Positions 1 through 9,139 of a stretch of 64,000 nucleotides of DNA are shown one piece after another (the stretch's first letter is position 1; the number at the start of each line of letters is the position of its first letter). Position numbers and translations under genes: made by a program. The notes under the pieces were generated by a model, which made no database searches, was not told where the DNA came from, and saw nothing but the letters and a program-made list of their open reading frames with translations. Source of the DNA: Acetobacteraceae bacterium B3987 (GTDB lineage: Bacteria; Pseudomonadota; Alphaproteobacteria; Acetobacterales; Acetobacteraceae); assembly GCA_026537415.1 (NCBI GenBank), contig JAFNMF010000001.1, positions 1,047,066 to 1,111,065 on the forward strand. Direction: 5' to 3'.

Positions 1-610
1 CGTAATCACCCACATTGATGGAACGGGCTGTCACAACGCCATCGAACGGGGCCACGATCTGCTTGAACTTCTCCAGTGCGGCGAAGTGGTCCACATTGCG
101 CTGGGCGGCTTCCATCTTGGCATAGGCGGCCTGTTCATCGGCCGTGGCGACAGAGACGGACTGGCCGGACACGGCCTGGGAGTGCCCCATGGCCCGCCAG
201 CGGTTGGCGGTGACGGAGGCCAAATTGTACTTGGCCTTCTGCGCATCCAGATCAGCCAGAGCCTGAGCGTACTGGGCATCCAGTGCCGGGGCGTTGATCT
301 CGGCCAGCACGTCACCTTGATGAACGACGGCACCGTAATCCTTGTACCACATCTTCACATAGCCGGAGACCTGAGCATAGATCGGGGCCTGATACCAAGC
401 ATCAATCGTACCGGGGAGCGTGAGGCTCACCTTGCTGTCGGCCTTGTGAGGAAGGATGACGGCCACGTTTGGTACGGCACTTTCCTCGGCCACATCATGC
501 AGATGGGCATTATGGGCAAAGCGACCAAACAGAAGCACGATGATGTAAAGGCCAAGCACTAGGGCGATCAGGCCAAGCAGTAATTTATGTTTACGGGACA
601 TGCTGGCCAT
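1..610 (-). CDS. RND efflux membrane fusion protein (HlyD/AcrA family), partial
   Basis: Periplasmic adaptor that links an RND pump to an outer membrane channel. The gene runs off the left edge of the window, so about 203 N-terminal residues are seen. Reading the minus strand gives a short basic N-terminus, one membrane segment (residues about 8-24), the first beta strands of a barrel/lipoyl domain (DYGAVVHQGDVLAEI), a coiled-coil-like stretch rich in Ala and Gln, and the returning lipoyl half with the family signature IVAPFDGVVTARSINVGDY. The start ATG at 610 shares one base with the stop of the upstream permease gene (TGATG), so the two are translationally coupled. An alternative start is the Met at 602. 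A TolC-like channel gene may lie beyond the edge; that is inference. Confidence 0.9.
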   Translation of the reverse strand, partial: MASMSRKHKLLLGLIALVLGLYIIVLLFGRFAHNAHLHDVAEESAVPNVAVILPHKADSKVSLTLPGTIDAWYQAPIYAQVSGYVKMWYKDYGAVVHQGDVLAEINAPALDAQYAQALADLDAQKAKYNLASVTANRWRAMGHSQAVSGQSVSVATADEQAAYAKMEAAQRNVDHFAALEKFKQIVAPFDGVVTARSINVGDY

Positions 611-3600
611 CAGACGGTCTCCTTATGACGCGCAGTACGGTTGTGAAGGATTGCATAGACACAGGGAACAAAGAGCAGCGTGGAAAGCGTGGCAACAATC
701 AGCCCGCCAATCACGGCCCGGCCCAGTGGGGCATTGGTGGAGTTGGAGGTGGCCATGGGGATCATCCCCACCACCATGGCAAGGGCGGTCATCAGCACGG
801 GGCGGATACGTTCTCTCCCGGCTTCCGTTGCAGCCCGGAGGGCATCGCCATGCATCTCGATCCGCTCTCTGGCGAAGGACACCACAAGGATGGAGTTCGC
901 CGTGGCGGTCCCCATGCACATGATGGCACCCGTCAGGGCCGGAACGGACAGGCGTGTCCCGGTCAGGAACAGGGCCCAGGCGATGCCTGCCAGCGCACCT
1001 GGTAGGGCGGTGATGATAATGAACGGGTCCATCCAAGACTGGAAGTTGACGACAATCAGCAAATAGATCAGCACGACAGACACCATCAGCCCAATGACGA
1101 GCTGGCTGTAGGCTCCATACATGGTCACGGCAGCACCATGAATCTCCGTTGCGGCCGTCTTGGGCAGCAGGGGCTTCGTGTCGTTGATGACTTTCTTGAC
1201 GTCTGTCAGGACAGCCCCAAGGTCCCGCCCTTCGGTGGAGACATAGATGTCCACCTCCGGCATGGAGTTGAAGTGAGAGACCTCACCCGGTGTGCCGGTC
1301 GGCACAACGGTGCTGATGCTGCCCAGAAGCTGGTCGCCCGTGCCGGTCGGGTTGCCATCGCCCTTATCCACCGGAATGGTCAGTAGGTCGCTCAGATGCG
1401 TCAGCTGGTCCTGAGACACATAAGTGTTCAGCGGGAAGGTGACGTCATTGCTGGGGTCGAGCCAGAACTGAGGGTCCACCGTGCTGGAGCCGGAGAGTGT
1501 CATCAGCTGGTTGTTGGCGAGGTCGGCCTCGGTTAGGCCGGTGGCCTGACTGAAGGTCCGGTTGCCGCGGATCATCAGGGTCGGTGTTTTCATCGTCTGC
1601 TGGATGACAACATCGGCAGCACCCGGGATATGACGCAGTCGGCTTATGATTTTGCGAGCATAATCATAATTGTCTGCAATATCCGGCCCGTTGATCTGGA
1701 TGTCGATTGGTGCAGGAGATCCGAAGTTGAGGATCTTGGCTGTCAGGTCTGCCGGCTGGAAGGTGAAGACCGTACCGGGGAAGCGGGCGGACAAGTCCTT
1801 CCGCAGCAGGGCACGATAATCCCAGACAGGGGAGGCTTCATCCTTCAGGGCCACGGTCAGGTCGCAGTCCTGGGTCCCGATGGTCGGGGTGGGGATGAAG
1901 GCCTGGTTATGGGCACCTTCTGGCAGGCCGCAGTTGCTCACGATTTCTTCGACCTGACCGGGCAGATCATGCTCGATACGGTCGGAGACCAGAGCGGCAA
2001 TACGTCCGGCCACCTCAATACGGGTACCTAGTGGGGCACGCATATGCATCTGGAGCGCATTGGACTTCGTTTCCGGGAAGAAGTCTCGTCCCGCTGTGAA
2101 GTACAGCCCCAGTGAAAGGATTGAGAGACCAAGGAAGACGCCAACGAAAATTTTGCGTTGTTCCACACAGCGGACTAGCAGGGCGTAATAGCTGTCCCGG
2201 AAGCTGTTGAACTTTTGTTCAAATCCCTGCTGGAAGCGGATGAAGAAGCCCATGACACCACTACGGGGCGGTAGAGGTGCTGGCTGGTTGTGGCTGTCCG
2301 TACCATCCCCACGCTGAATAGGGTGCCCCGCTGCCGCAGCGGCATTGTTGGCATCAGCGATGTACTGTTCCTTGTCAGGAATATCGTGGCCGTGACTGTG
2401 ATCGGCCAGCAGGTATTTCGCCATGGTTGGGACGAGTGTCCGTGACAGGACAAAGGAAGCAATCATGGCGAAGATGATGGCTTCGGCCATTGGGCGGAAG
2501 AGATAGCCTGCTACGCCGTCCAGCTCGAACAGCGGTAGCCATACGATGCAGATGCAGGTGGTAGAGACAAAGGTCGCCGTCACAATCTGGTTGGCTGCAT
2601 CGATGATGGCAGGTTCAAGGGCTTTGCCCATTTCTAGATGAGTGTCGATATTCTCGATCATCACCGTGGCGTCATCCACGAGGATACCAACGGCTAGTGC
2701 CAGCCCGCCGAGTGTCATGACATTGATGGATTCACCGGCCCATCCCAACCCGATGACTGAGCAGAGAATGGCCAGCGGGATGGAGGTGGCAATGATGATG
2801 GTGGAACGCCACGACCCGAGGAAGAGCAGCACCACGATACCGGTCAGGAAGGCGGCGGTGACCATCTCCCGCACCACGTCCTTGATGGCATCCTTCACGA
2901 AGATGGAGGCATCGGTCAGGATGCTGACCTTCACGTCATCCGGCAGGACGGCACGCAGGCGGGGGAGGGCTTTTTTCACGCCATCCACAACATCCAGCGT
3001 GGAGGCCTCACCACTTTTCATGACGACAACTTCGACACCCTGACGCCCTTTGACGAGAACAAGGTTGGTCTGCGGGTGACCGCCTCGGTACACATCCGCC
3101 ACGTCATGCACATAGATCACGGCATTGCCCACACGCTTGACCGGAATGTTGCCGATGGCCTTCATGCTCTTGGGGGTGGCGTTGGTTTGCACCATCCAGT
3201 CCACAGCGTCGATCTTCTGGTCACCAGCGGGCAGAACGATATTCTGGTCGTGCATGGCGTTCTGCACATCCATGGCCGAGAGATGGTGTGCCCGCAGCTG
3301 GTCTTGATTCAGCGTGACCATCACGAAGCTATCCATCCCGCCATAAGGATGCGGCACCACGGCACCTTCTACTGTCACCAGAAGCGGGCGGACCCGGATC
3401 ATGGCCAGTTTGTAAAGGTCGGATGGTGTCTGCTTGTCGGATGTAATTTGGAGAGAAATAACCGGAACAGAGGAAGCATCCAGCCTCATAATCATTGGGG
3501 CGGGGATGTTCACTGGCAGCTGTTTGATGACCGTTTGGGAAATGGCGGTCACTTCTGCTTCTGCCTCGCCAATCTCCGACCCGGGCTGGAAGAAGATCGT

Positions 3601-3879
3601 TACGATCCCACGACCGTAATAGGAGTTGGACTCCATATGTTCGATGCCCTCCACGGTGGAGGTCACCATCAGTTCGTAGTTATAGATGATACGGCCCGCA
3701 AACTCTTCAGGCAGCATCCCGCCATAAGTCCAGACAGCGGAGACCACCGGGATCTTGATATTCGGGAAGACGTCAGTCGGTGTTTTGAAGACTGACATCA
3801 CCCCGAACATCACGATCAGGATGGACAGTACCACAAAGGTCAGAGGCCGCTTCAGGGCGGTGATGACAATGGCATTCAT
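610..3879 (-). CDS. RND family efflux transporter permease subunit (AcrB/MdtB-type)
   Basis: Inner membrane proton-driven pump of 1089 residues, the usual length for the family. It has the N-terminal helix followed by the first porter loop, a helix bundle from about residue 330, and the conserved TM4 motif GILVDDATVMIEN near residue 400 with the paired Asp used in proton relay. A second helix-rich block lies at about 940-1080. The cytoplasmic linker between the two halves (about residues 500-545) carries a low-complexity insert rich in Ala, Asp, His and Pro. The adaptor gene follows immediately. Permease-first order is the reverse of the more common adaptor-first operon. The substrate cannot be told from sequence; CzcA-like metal pumps and multidrug pumps are both possible, and the hydrophobic/multidrug class seems likelier. 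Confidence 0.92.
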   Translation of the reverse strand: MNAIVITALKRPLTFVVLSILIVMFGVMSVFKTPTDVFPNIKIPVVSAVWTYGGMLPEEFAGRIIYNYELMVTSTVEGIEHMESNSYYGRGIVTIFFQPGSEIGEAEAEVTAISQTVIKQLPVNIPAPMIMRLDASSVPVISLQITSDKQTPSDLYKLAMIRVRPLLVTVEGAVVPHPYGGMDSFVMVTLNQDQLRAHHLSAMDVQNAMHDQNIVLPAGDQKIDAVDWMVQTNATPKSMKAIGNIPVKRVGNAVIYVHDVADVYRGGHPQTNLVLVKGRQGVEVVVMKSGEASTLDVVDGVKKALPRLRAVLPDDVKVSILTDASIFVKDAIKDVVREMVTAAFLTGIVVLLFLGSWRSTIIIATSIPLAILCSVIGLGWAGESINVMTLGGLALAVGILVDDATVMIENIDTHLEMGKALEPAIIDAANQIVTATFVSTTCICIVWLPLFELDGVAGYLFRPMAEAIIFAMIASFVLSRTLVPTMAKYLLADHSHGHDIPDKEQYIADANNAAAAAGHPIQRGDGTDSHNQPAPLPPRSGVMGFFIRFQQGFEQKFNSFRDSYYALLVRCVEQRKIFVGVFLGLSILSLGLYFTAGRDFFPETKSNALQMHMRAPLGTRIEVAGRIAALVSDRIEHDLPGQVEEIVSNCGLPEGAHNQAFIPTPTIGTQDCDLTVALKDEASPVWDYRALLRKDLSARFPGTVFTFQPADLTAKILNFGSPAPIDIQINGPDIADNYDYARKIISRLRHIPGAADVVIQQTMKTPTLMIRGNRTFSQATGLTEADLANNQLMTLSGSSTVDPQFWLDPSNDVTFPLNTYVSQDQLTHLSDLLTIPVDKGDGNPTGTGDQLLGSISTVVPTGTPGEVSHFNSMPEVDIYVSTEGRDLGAVLTDVKKVINDTKPLLPKTAATEIHGAAVTMYGAYSQLVIGLMVSVVLIYLLIVVNFQSWMDPFIIITALPGALAGIAWALFLTGTRLSVPALTGAIMCMGTATANSILVVSFARERIEMHGDALRAATEAGRERIRPVLMTALAMVVGMIPMATSNSTNAPLGRAVIGGLIVATLSTLLFVPCVYAILHNRTARHKETV

Positions 3880-4108
3880 GGGTTTGACTGTTCCAGTTTT
3901 ATTCCAGAGGCAGAAGGAAGTTGAAACAATCTAGGCAAAAAGGGCGATGAGGCGAATTAAATACTGTTTTAGTCTGCTTTATGACATCCCTGTAAGGTAT
4001 CTTGTGACTGTCCGTAGCTCTTGCAGGGCTGCTTCTTTCTGCTTGCAAAGGCTCTTTTGATTCAGTCTTTGGCACGGGTTCTAGATTACAAAAAGGTCAT
4101 GAAGTAAA

Positions 4109-4140
4109 CCTTCCCCAACCGCAGGGGCGGTAGGAGAAGG
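4109..4140 (-). terminator. hairpin after the dehydrogenase operon
   Basis: On the minus strand CCTTCTCC pairs with GGGGAAGG (one G-T pair) and an inner ACCGC/GCGGT helix closes the loop. Only TTTACTT follows, so it is a weak intrinsic terminator at best. It lies about 40 bases past the cytochrome c stop codon. Confidence 0.45.
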
Positions 4141-4177
4141 CTGCCTGATAGTGGTGTCGGTTTTGTGTGTCTCGGTG

Positions 4178-5551
4178 TCAGTTCTTGGGGAGCTGCTCCG
4201 GGGTAGCCGGTTGTGGCATGGAGTGGCGGATGCGCCGCACGGCACCTTCTTTCACGCCCTTGCTGTTATTGCCCCAGCTCTTACGGATGAAGCTTACAAC
4301 ATCTGCCACTTCCTTGTCGGAGAGTGTGTTCGCAAAACCCGGCATGGTGAAGGCGGAAGGCGACGTATGCAGGGCGTGTGTGTTGTCACCGGCTAGAACG
4401 ATATGAATGAGCGATGTGGCATCGTCTGTCATCACGACCGGATTCCCGGCCAGCGGCGGGAAGACCGTTCCATAACCCGCCCCATCAGTACGGTGACAGG
4501 CGGCGCAGCGATCCATGTAGGTTTGTGCGCCCGGCTGTGACATGTCGGCACGGCGCAGCATGTCCGCTGTTGAGGGGTCATAGACCCAAGGTGTTTCTTT
4601 CCGGGCGGGGGCCAGCAGCATGAGATAACGGGCAATGGCGTGCAGGTCGTCATCCTTGAAGGCATGGGCACTATGGACGATGACCGGCGTCATCCCCCCA
4701 AAGCTGGCACCTGTCCGTGCCCGGCCCGTGCGGAGAAAGTCCACGATGTCCTGCTCGCTCCAGCGGCCCAGCCCTGTGCGGTTCTCCTGACGGATGGAGG
4801 GAACAACCCATTGTTCCACCACACCGCCCCCAGAGAGAAAGAGTGGTCCATCCTTGGCGGTCTGGGCTTTTTCATTAAGAGCGATGCTACGAGGGCTGTG
4901 GCAGGCACCGCAATGGCCTGGCCCTTCTACTAGATAGGCCCCACGGGCAAGAACGGGGTCGGAGAACTGGTTATTGGTGCGGTGCTGGGCGGACTGGATG
5001 GAGGGTGAGAACAGCCACCGCCAGATATGCAGCGGCCAGCGCATGGAGAGCGGCCAGATGATTCCATTGGCAGGAGGGTCCACCGGCTGCGGTGTAACGC
5101 CCCGTTGGAAATAGACATAGAGGGCATGGATGTCTGCCTTGCTCAGCCGTGCGTAAGACGGGTAAGGCATGGCGGGATAGAGCGCACTGCCATCTTTGCG
5201 GATGCCGAGCTGGACGGCTCGGGCAAATTCAGCCTCCGTGTAACGGCCAATACCGTGAACAGGGTCCGGTGAGATGTTGGTGGAGTAGATGGTTCCTATA
5301 GGCAGCTTGAAGGGCATCCCGCCGCTATAGGCAGGGCGGCCCGGCTGGGTGTGACAGGCGGCACAGTCGCCCAGAATGGCTTGATAATGGCCTTCTTCAA
5401 TCAGCCCGGCAGGCAGAGGAGCATCATCAGCTTGGGCGGTCTGGGCTGGCAGAGCGGCGGCCATGATGCCCAGCAAGCCCAACCCCACCATCAGCAGGGG
5501 GTGGAGGAAAAATGTGCGTTTCGTGCTGGTGGAGCGGAGGAACAGGGACAT
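4178..5551 (-). CDS. triheme cytochrome c subunit of a membrane-bound dehydrogenase
   Basis: Electron-transfer subunit that passes electrons from a flavin or quinoprotein dehydrogenase to ubiquinone at the periplasmic face. The protein has 457 residues, a signal peptide or anchor (residues about 15-38, ending AQTAQA), and three CxxCH heme sites: CAACH at 63-67, CGACH near 212 and CAACH near 349. This three-heme layout is that of the alcohol, gluconate and sorbitol dehydrogenase cytochrome subunits of acetic acid bacteria. Its ATG overlaps the stop of the GMC gene by one base, and the small-subunit gene precedes that, giving the order small subunit, flavoprotein, cytochrome. I infer it belongs to the same complex. 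The Pro-rich C-terminus is short and shows no extra anchor. Confidence 0.9.
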   Translation of the reverse strand: MSLFLRSTSTKRTFFLHPLLMVGLGLLGIMAAALPAQTAQADDAPLPAGLIEEGHYQAILGDCAACHTQPGRPAYSGGMPFKLPIGTIYSTNISPDPVHGIGRYTEAEFARAVQLGIRKDGSALYPAMPYPSYARLSKADIHALYVYFQRGVTPQPVDPPANGIIWPLSMRWPLHIWRWLFSPSIQSAQHRTNNQFSDPVLARGAYLVEGPGHCGACHSPRSIALNEKAQTAKDGPLFLSGGGVVEQWVVPSIRQENRTGLGRWSEQDIVDFLRTGRARTGASFGGMTPVIVHSAHAFKDDDLHAIARYLMLLAPARKETPWVYDPSTADMLRRADMSQPGAQTYMDRCAACHRTDGAGYGTVFPPLAGNPVVMTDDATSLIHIVLAGDNTHALHTSPSAFTMPGFANTLSDKEVADVVSFIRKSWGNNSKGVKEGAVRRIRHSMPQPATPEQLPKN

Positions 5552-7344
5552 CAGGCGTGTACCATCGGGCCGGGATTGCGGAGATAGGTCTGGCGGATGT
5601 GGTAGGCCGACCAGTAGGCCAGTGCCGCCACCAACCCGGTTGGGTTGTAGCCCATTCCCTGAGGAAAGGCGCTGGAGCCAATGACGAACAGATTTGAGAC
5701 ATCCCAGCTTTGAAGATACCGGTTCAGGGCACTGGTCTTTGGGTTGTTCCCCAGAATGACCCCACCATTAAGATGGGTTGTCTGATAGATACGGCTATCG
5801 AAAAGCTGGCCCGGGTGTAGGCTGTTCAGGCTGGTCTTCGTGGCCCCCATAGCCTGAGCAATGTCGCCAATATGTTTGACGACATACTGGTTCATACGGA
5901 TGTCGTTGTCCTTCCATGTGAAGGTCATCCGTAACATGGGCTGGCCGTAGGCATTGCGCCATGTGGGGTCCAGATCGAGATAAACATCCCGGTAGGCCAT
6001 GTTGCTGCCGTGAGCATCAATAGCGAAGGAATGTTTATATTGGTCGATCATGGCGGCTTTGTAGGCACTGCCCCAGCGGGGTGCGTCCTTTCCACCACTG
6101 TTCTGTGCTGCTGCAATAGGTTTGAGACCCGCCTGATTGACCCAGACGGGGGAGCCGCCAATGAAGCCCGCTTTGCCACGGTCCAAACCGGAATGGTTGA
6201 AGTCATCAATCGCCACACCGCCGCCACCAGCACCGACAAACTGGTTCGTGAAGCGGTTTTCAGGCAGCCAGACACGGGATGAGGTGATGGTCTGGTAGGT
6301 GAAGTTGCGGCCAATGGTTCCAGTCTGGCTGACTGGGTCGTAGGGCTGGCCAATGCCGGAGGTCAGCATGAGATGGACATTATGCAGCTGGAAGGCACTG
6401 AGAATGACCAGATCAGCTTCGATCACTCGTTCGGATTCGGTTTTGAGGTCGATATACCGCACGCCGGTGGCTTTCTTGCGGGTATCATCCAGCATGATTT
6501 CCAGCACCTGCGCTTGCGTGATGAGTTTGAAGCGTTTGTCCTGCCGCAGGGCGGGCAGGATGTTCACGTTTGGCGAGGCTTTGGAATAGAGATAGCAGGC
6601 ATATCCGCTGCAATAGCCGCAGAAATTGCAGGGGCCCATCTGGCAACCATAAGGGTTGGTGTAGGGCTGGGATGCATTGGCCGCAGGCATACTATACGGA
6701 TGGAAGCCCGCATCGCTGGCGGCTTGACGGAAGACGCTGGCGGAGAAAGTATCCGCCATGGGTGGTAAGGGGAAATGGTCGGAACGGTCTGGCGCAAAGA
6801 TGTTGCCACGCCCTGTCTTCGTCCCCTGAACGGACGAGGCCTCTCCAGAGGTGCCGAAGACCTTTTCGGCTTTATCGAAAAACGGCTCCAGCTCTTTGTA
6901 GCTGATACCGTAATCCTGAAGATGCATGTCTTTTGGGATGAACTTATGCCCGTACCGTTCGATAGTAGCACTACGCAGGCGGAGGTCATCCTCCGTGACT
7001 CGGAAGTGACAGCCCGACCAATGTAACCCGGCCCCGCCGACCCCTTCGCCGGGGAGAAAGGCCGCCAGCTGGCGGTAGGGGAGAGCGGTCTGGTCGGGCC
7101 TGTTGCGGATGGTCAGGGACGTGCGGGCCAGTTTCTGGAAGAGGCGTTTGCGTATGGCCCCCCTCAGTTCATCAATGGACCCGGGATAGGTCCCTTCAAC
7201 AGCTGTACTATGGTCATGGCCACGCTCCAGCATGGTGACGTTCAGCCCGGCTTCTGTCAGTTCTTTGGCCATGATGCTGCCTGCCCAGCCGGCACCTATG
7301 ACAACAACATCCGGTTTTGCAGAAGGAAATGTCTGGTCCGTCAT
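5551..7344 (-). CDS. GMC-family FAD dehydrogenase large subunit (gluconate 2-dehydrogenase type)
   Basis: Catalytic flavoprotein that probably oxidises a sugar, sugar acid or polyol in the periplasm and feeds the cytochrome subunit. It has 597 residues, close to known gluconate 2-dehydrogenase large subunits. The FAD-binding GAGWAG is at residues 17-22. The GMC_oxred_C end carries the His (THLNGG, about 523) and Asn (NPTG, about 566) expected for the catalytic pair. A Cys-rich segment CQMGPCNFCGYCSGYAC (about 231-247) matches the place where related dehydrogenases hold an iron-sulfur cluster. There is no signal peptide; in known relatives export is by hitchhiking on the Tat-borne small subunit, which is encoded just upstream. 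Gluconate, 2-ketogluconate, sorbitol and fructose dehydrogenases are all candidates, so I give no symbol. Confidence 0.9.
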   Translation of the reverse strand: MTDQTFPSAKPDVVVIGAGWAGSIMAKELTEAGLNVTMLERGHDHSTAVEGTYPGSIDELRGAIRKRLFQKLARTSLTIRNRPDQTALPYRQLAAFLPGEGVGGAGLHWSGCHFRVTEDDLRLRSATIERYGHKFIPKDMHLQDYGISYKELEPFFDKAEKVFGTSGEASSVQGTKTGRGNIFAPDRSDHFPLPPMADTFSASVFRQAASDAGFHPYSMPAANASQPYTNPYGCQMGPCNFCGYCSGYACYLYSKASPNVNILPALRQDKRFKLITQAQVLEIMLDDTRKKATGVRYIDLKTESERVIEADLVILSAFQLHNVHLMLTSGIGQPYDPVSQTGTIGRNFTYQTITSSRVWLPENRFTNQFVGAGGGGVAIDDFNHSGLDRGKAGFIGGSPVWVNQAGLKPIAAAQNSGGKDAPRWGSAYKAAMIDQYKHSFAIDAHGSNMAYRDVYLDLDPTWRNAYGQPMLRMTFTWKDNDIRMNQYVVKHIGDIAQAMGATKTSLNSLHPGQLFDSRIYQTTHLNGGVILGNNPKTSALNRYLQSWDVSNLFVIGSSAFPQGMGYNPTGLVAALAYWSAYHIRQTYLRNPGPMVHA

Positions 7345-7349
7345 AAGGC

Positions 7350-8132
7350 TCAGCCCTCCTCATCATTTTGGAAAGAGGGGCTGTATGGGTCGGGCTTGGG
7401 AGGCATTCCGACCGGCCCCAGAGGGTAGGGGGCCCCTTGCTGATTGATCCAGTCCATAAAGTCCGCTCGGGCACCGGGAAAGCCCATCATTTTCCAGCCG
7501 CCCATAGAGTAGTTGCCGCCATAAGCAGGGTCGGAGAAGGCACCTTCCAGTGTGTTGGTACGTAGCTGCTCAAAGAAGACAGCCCCGGGAATATCATTGA
7601 AAGAGAGTTTATTATCTTCCAGATCGTGCAGCACATCATCCTGCCATTCTGGGGAAAGGGCAGCAAAGATTGTGTGGTAGGTCATGAGGCAATGGGTGTT
7701 AATAGGCGCAATAACCCCACGATACAGGTCTTGCGGGCTGTAAGGCAGTTGATAGCCCAGCTCTGGCGGCCCATTCACGAAAGGGGCTTTCATGTACCAG
7801 AGGTCGCCACGGCCATAGGGTGTGGTCATTTGGCGATCTATGAAGCGGGGCACGCCGAGAGCCTGTGCCCCCGGCCCGTTTTCATCCTGCGGGAAGATGC
7901 GTTCGCAGGCGTGGCAGAGAAAGAGATATTCCTCAGCATTAAAGAAAACGGGCTTGTAATGCGCCGGGTTATCATCGGGTATATTGGGTTGTTGCTTCTC
8001 GCTTTTCTCATCTGCTCTGGCCGTGTGGCTGAGCAAGGGAACGCTGGAAAGAGAGGCAGCTCCCCCCATGAAGCCACGCCGGGATAGCGGGGTGGAAACA
8101 TCGCGGGAGGGAGGAAGAGAAGATGATGTCAT
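7350..8132 (-). CDS. gluconate 2-dehydrogenase subunit 3 family protein (Tat-exported small subunit)
   Basis: Small subunit (260 residues) of the three-part dehydrogenase. The N-terminus has a twin-arginine signal, SRRGFMGG at about residues 17-24, followed by a hydrophobic stretch and an ARA cleavage region. The mature part holds FNAEEYLFLCHACERIFPQDE and GGWKMMGFPGARADFMDW, which are typical of the Gluconate_2-dh3 family (PF13618). It is the first gene of the operon, five bases ahead of the flavoprotein gene. By analogy with related complexes it is needed for export and folding of the catalytic subunit. TatA is encoded in this same window at 16.6 kb. Confidence 0.9.
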   Translation of the reverse strand: MTSSSLPPSRDVSTPLSRRGFMGGAASLSSVPLLSHTARADEKSEKQQPNIPDDNPAHYKPVFFNAEEYLFLCHACERIFPQDENGPGAQALGVPRFIDRQMTTPYGRGDLWYMKAPFVNGPPELGYQLPYSPQDLYRGVIAPINTHCLMTYHTIFAALSPEWQDDVLHDLEDNKLSFNDIPGAVFFEQLRTNTLEGAFSDPAYGGNYSMGGWKMMGFPGARADFMDWINQQGAPYPLGPVGMPPKPDPYSPSFQNDEEG

Positions 8133-8189
8133 CGCACAGCGCAGCCCGGTTGGAGAAAGTAAGGAACATCCAGCAGAAAGGCAGAATGG

Positions 8190-8227
8190 GAAAAATGACA
8201 GCAGAAAACAAGTTACGCTGCTGTCAT
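8190..8227 (-). terminator. intrinsic terminator of the hslO-lipoprotein operon
   Basis: On the minus strand a perfect 10-bp stem ATGACAGCAG / CTGCTGTCAT encloses a 13-base loop and runs straight into TTTTT. It lies about 50 bases after the lipoprotein stop and about 60 bases before the first gene of the dehydrogenase operon, so it separates the two transcription units. Confidence 0.8.
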
Positions 8228-8275
8228 CCCCGTTACTGAATGTTTTCTTTGCGTTCTTTTCGTTCTCTGCTTCCC

Positions 8276-9139
8276 TTATTGGGGGAGCGTGAGAACACCC
8301 GGCGGAGGGGAGTGAATCCGGTTTGTTGAAGGTGCCTGACCTATATCGGTAGCAGGCTGTTGCCAGCTATTGACGGCGGCGTTTGCGGAACTGGTGGCAG
8401 TGCTTGCAGCCTGTCCAGCTGCTGTTGTGGCACCGGTCACGGCGGCATTGGCCGAGGACTGCGCCGCTGTCGCCGGGTTGGTGCTGGAGAGGTCTGTCCC
8501 GCTTAAATCCTGACTTTGAATGGTTGTGGCATCCAGCGGGGTGCCTGTTGCATCAGTCAGCCAAGAGGAAAGATGGTTACGGACCTGATACTCCAGCTCG
8601 ACATTCATGTCGTCCATAAGCTGCGTATTGAGCGTATGGAGGTTATGTTCCAGTCCGAGATCGCTGGGGGCGTCAATCGTGCGCTGAACATGGGCTGTGA
8701 TGAACCCATGATGATTATGGGCCGTATCATTCAGGTTCAGCTTGACCGTGTAACTCCCGCTAAGCGCATGGTGCGGGGCTTTGGTCATTTCTGCCTTTGT
8801 GATGGTGAGGTTGGCTGTACCAGATGACCCCATGGCGTGCAGACGCTGATGAGCCATCAGAGCCAGTGTATCAGCAGGATTTGTCGGGCTTTTGGAGGAA
8901 ATGTCATCGCTGTCCGGATGGACCTGATTGTCGACATTCACCTGACTGACATTCAGGTTGAGGGGTGGCAGGTAGCTGTAATCCGGTGCAGGAAAGGTCT
9001 CTTCGCTGGGATTGCTGGAGGCACAGCCAGCGAGTAGAGCCAACCCGCAGAACAGCCCTAGAGTGGAGAAAGAGGGACGCAGCTTCATACGGCTGACCAG
9101 ATGCGGCCTTCTGACACTATGATTCGTCATGGTTTTCAT
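8276..9139 (-). CDS. lipoprotein of unknown function
   Basis: Predicted envelope lipoprotein of about 287 residues. A lipobox LLAGC follows a hydrophobic stretch (FSTLGLFCGLALLAG), so the protein is a substrate for LspA and Lnt. The mature part contains LPPLNLNVSQVNV and a central region with alternating hydrophobic residues, then a C-terminal low-complexity segment of Ala, Ser, Thr and Gln repeats. The open frame extends upstream to 9298, but that part reads through the end of the neighbouring gene and looks non-coding. Met at 9139, 9130 or 9088 could be the start; 9088 would give the tightest signal peptide. It overlaps or abuts the 364-aa gene and ends with a strong terminator. I do not recognise the function. 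Confidence 0.75.
   Translation of the reverse strand: MKTMTNHSVRRPHLVSRMKLRPSFSTLGLFCGLALLAGCASSNPSEETFPAPDYSYLPPLNLNVSQVNVDNQVHPDSDDISSKSPTNPADTLALMAHQRLHAMGSSGTANLTITKAEMTKAPHHALSGSYTVKLNLNDTAHNHHGFITAHVQRTIDAPSDLGLEHNLHTLNTQLMDDMNVELEYQVRNHLSSWLTDATGTPLDATTIQSQDLSGTDLSSTNPATAAQSSANAAVTGATTAAGQAASTATSSANAAVNSWQQPATDIGQAPSTNRIHSPPPGVLTLPQ

Noticed and set aside
86-562. 158-codon plus-strand frame at the left edge
   Set aside because: The minus strand encodes the membrane fusion protein here with clear lipoyl and barrel motifs.
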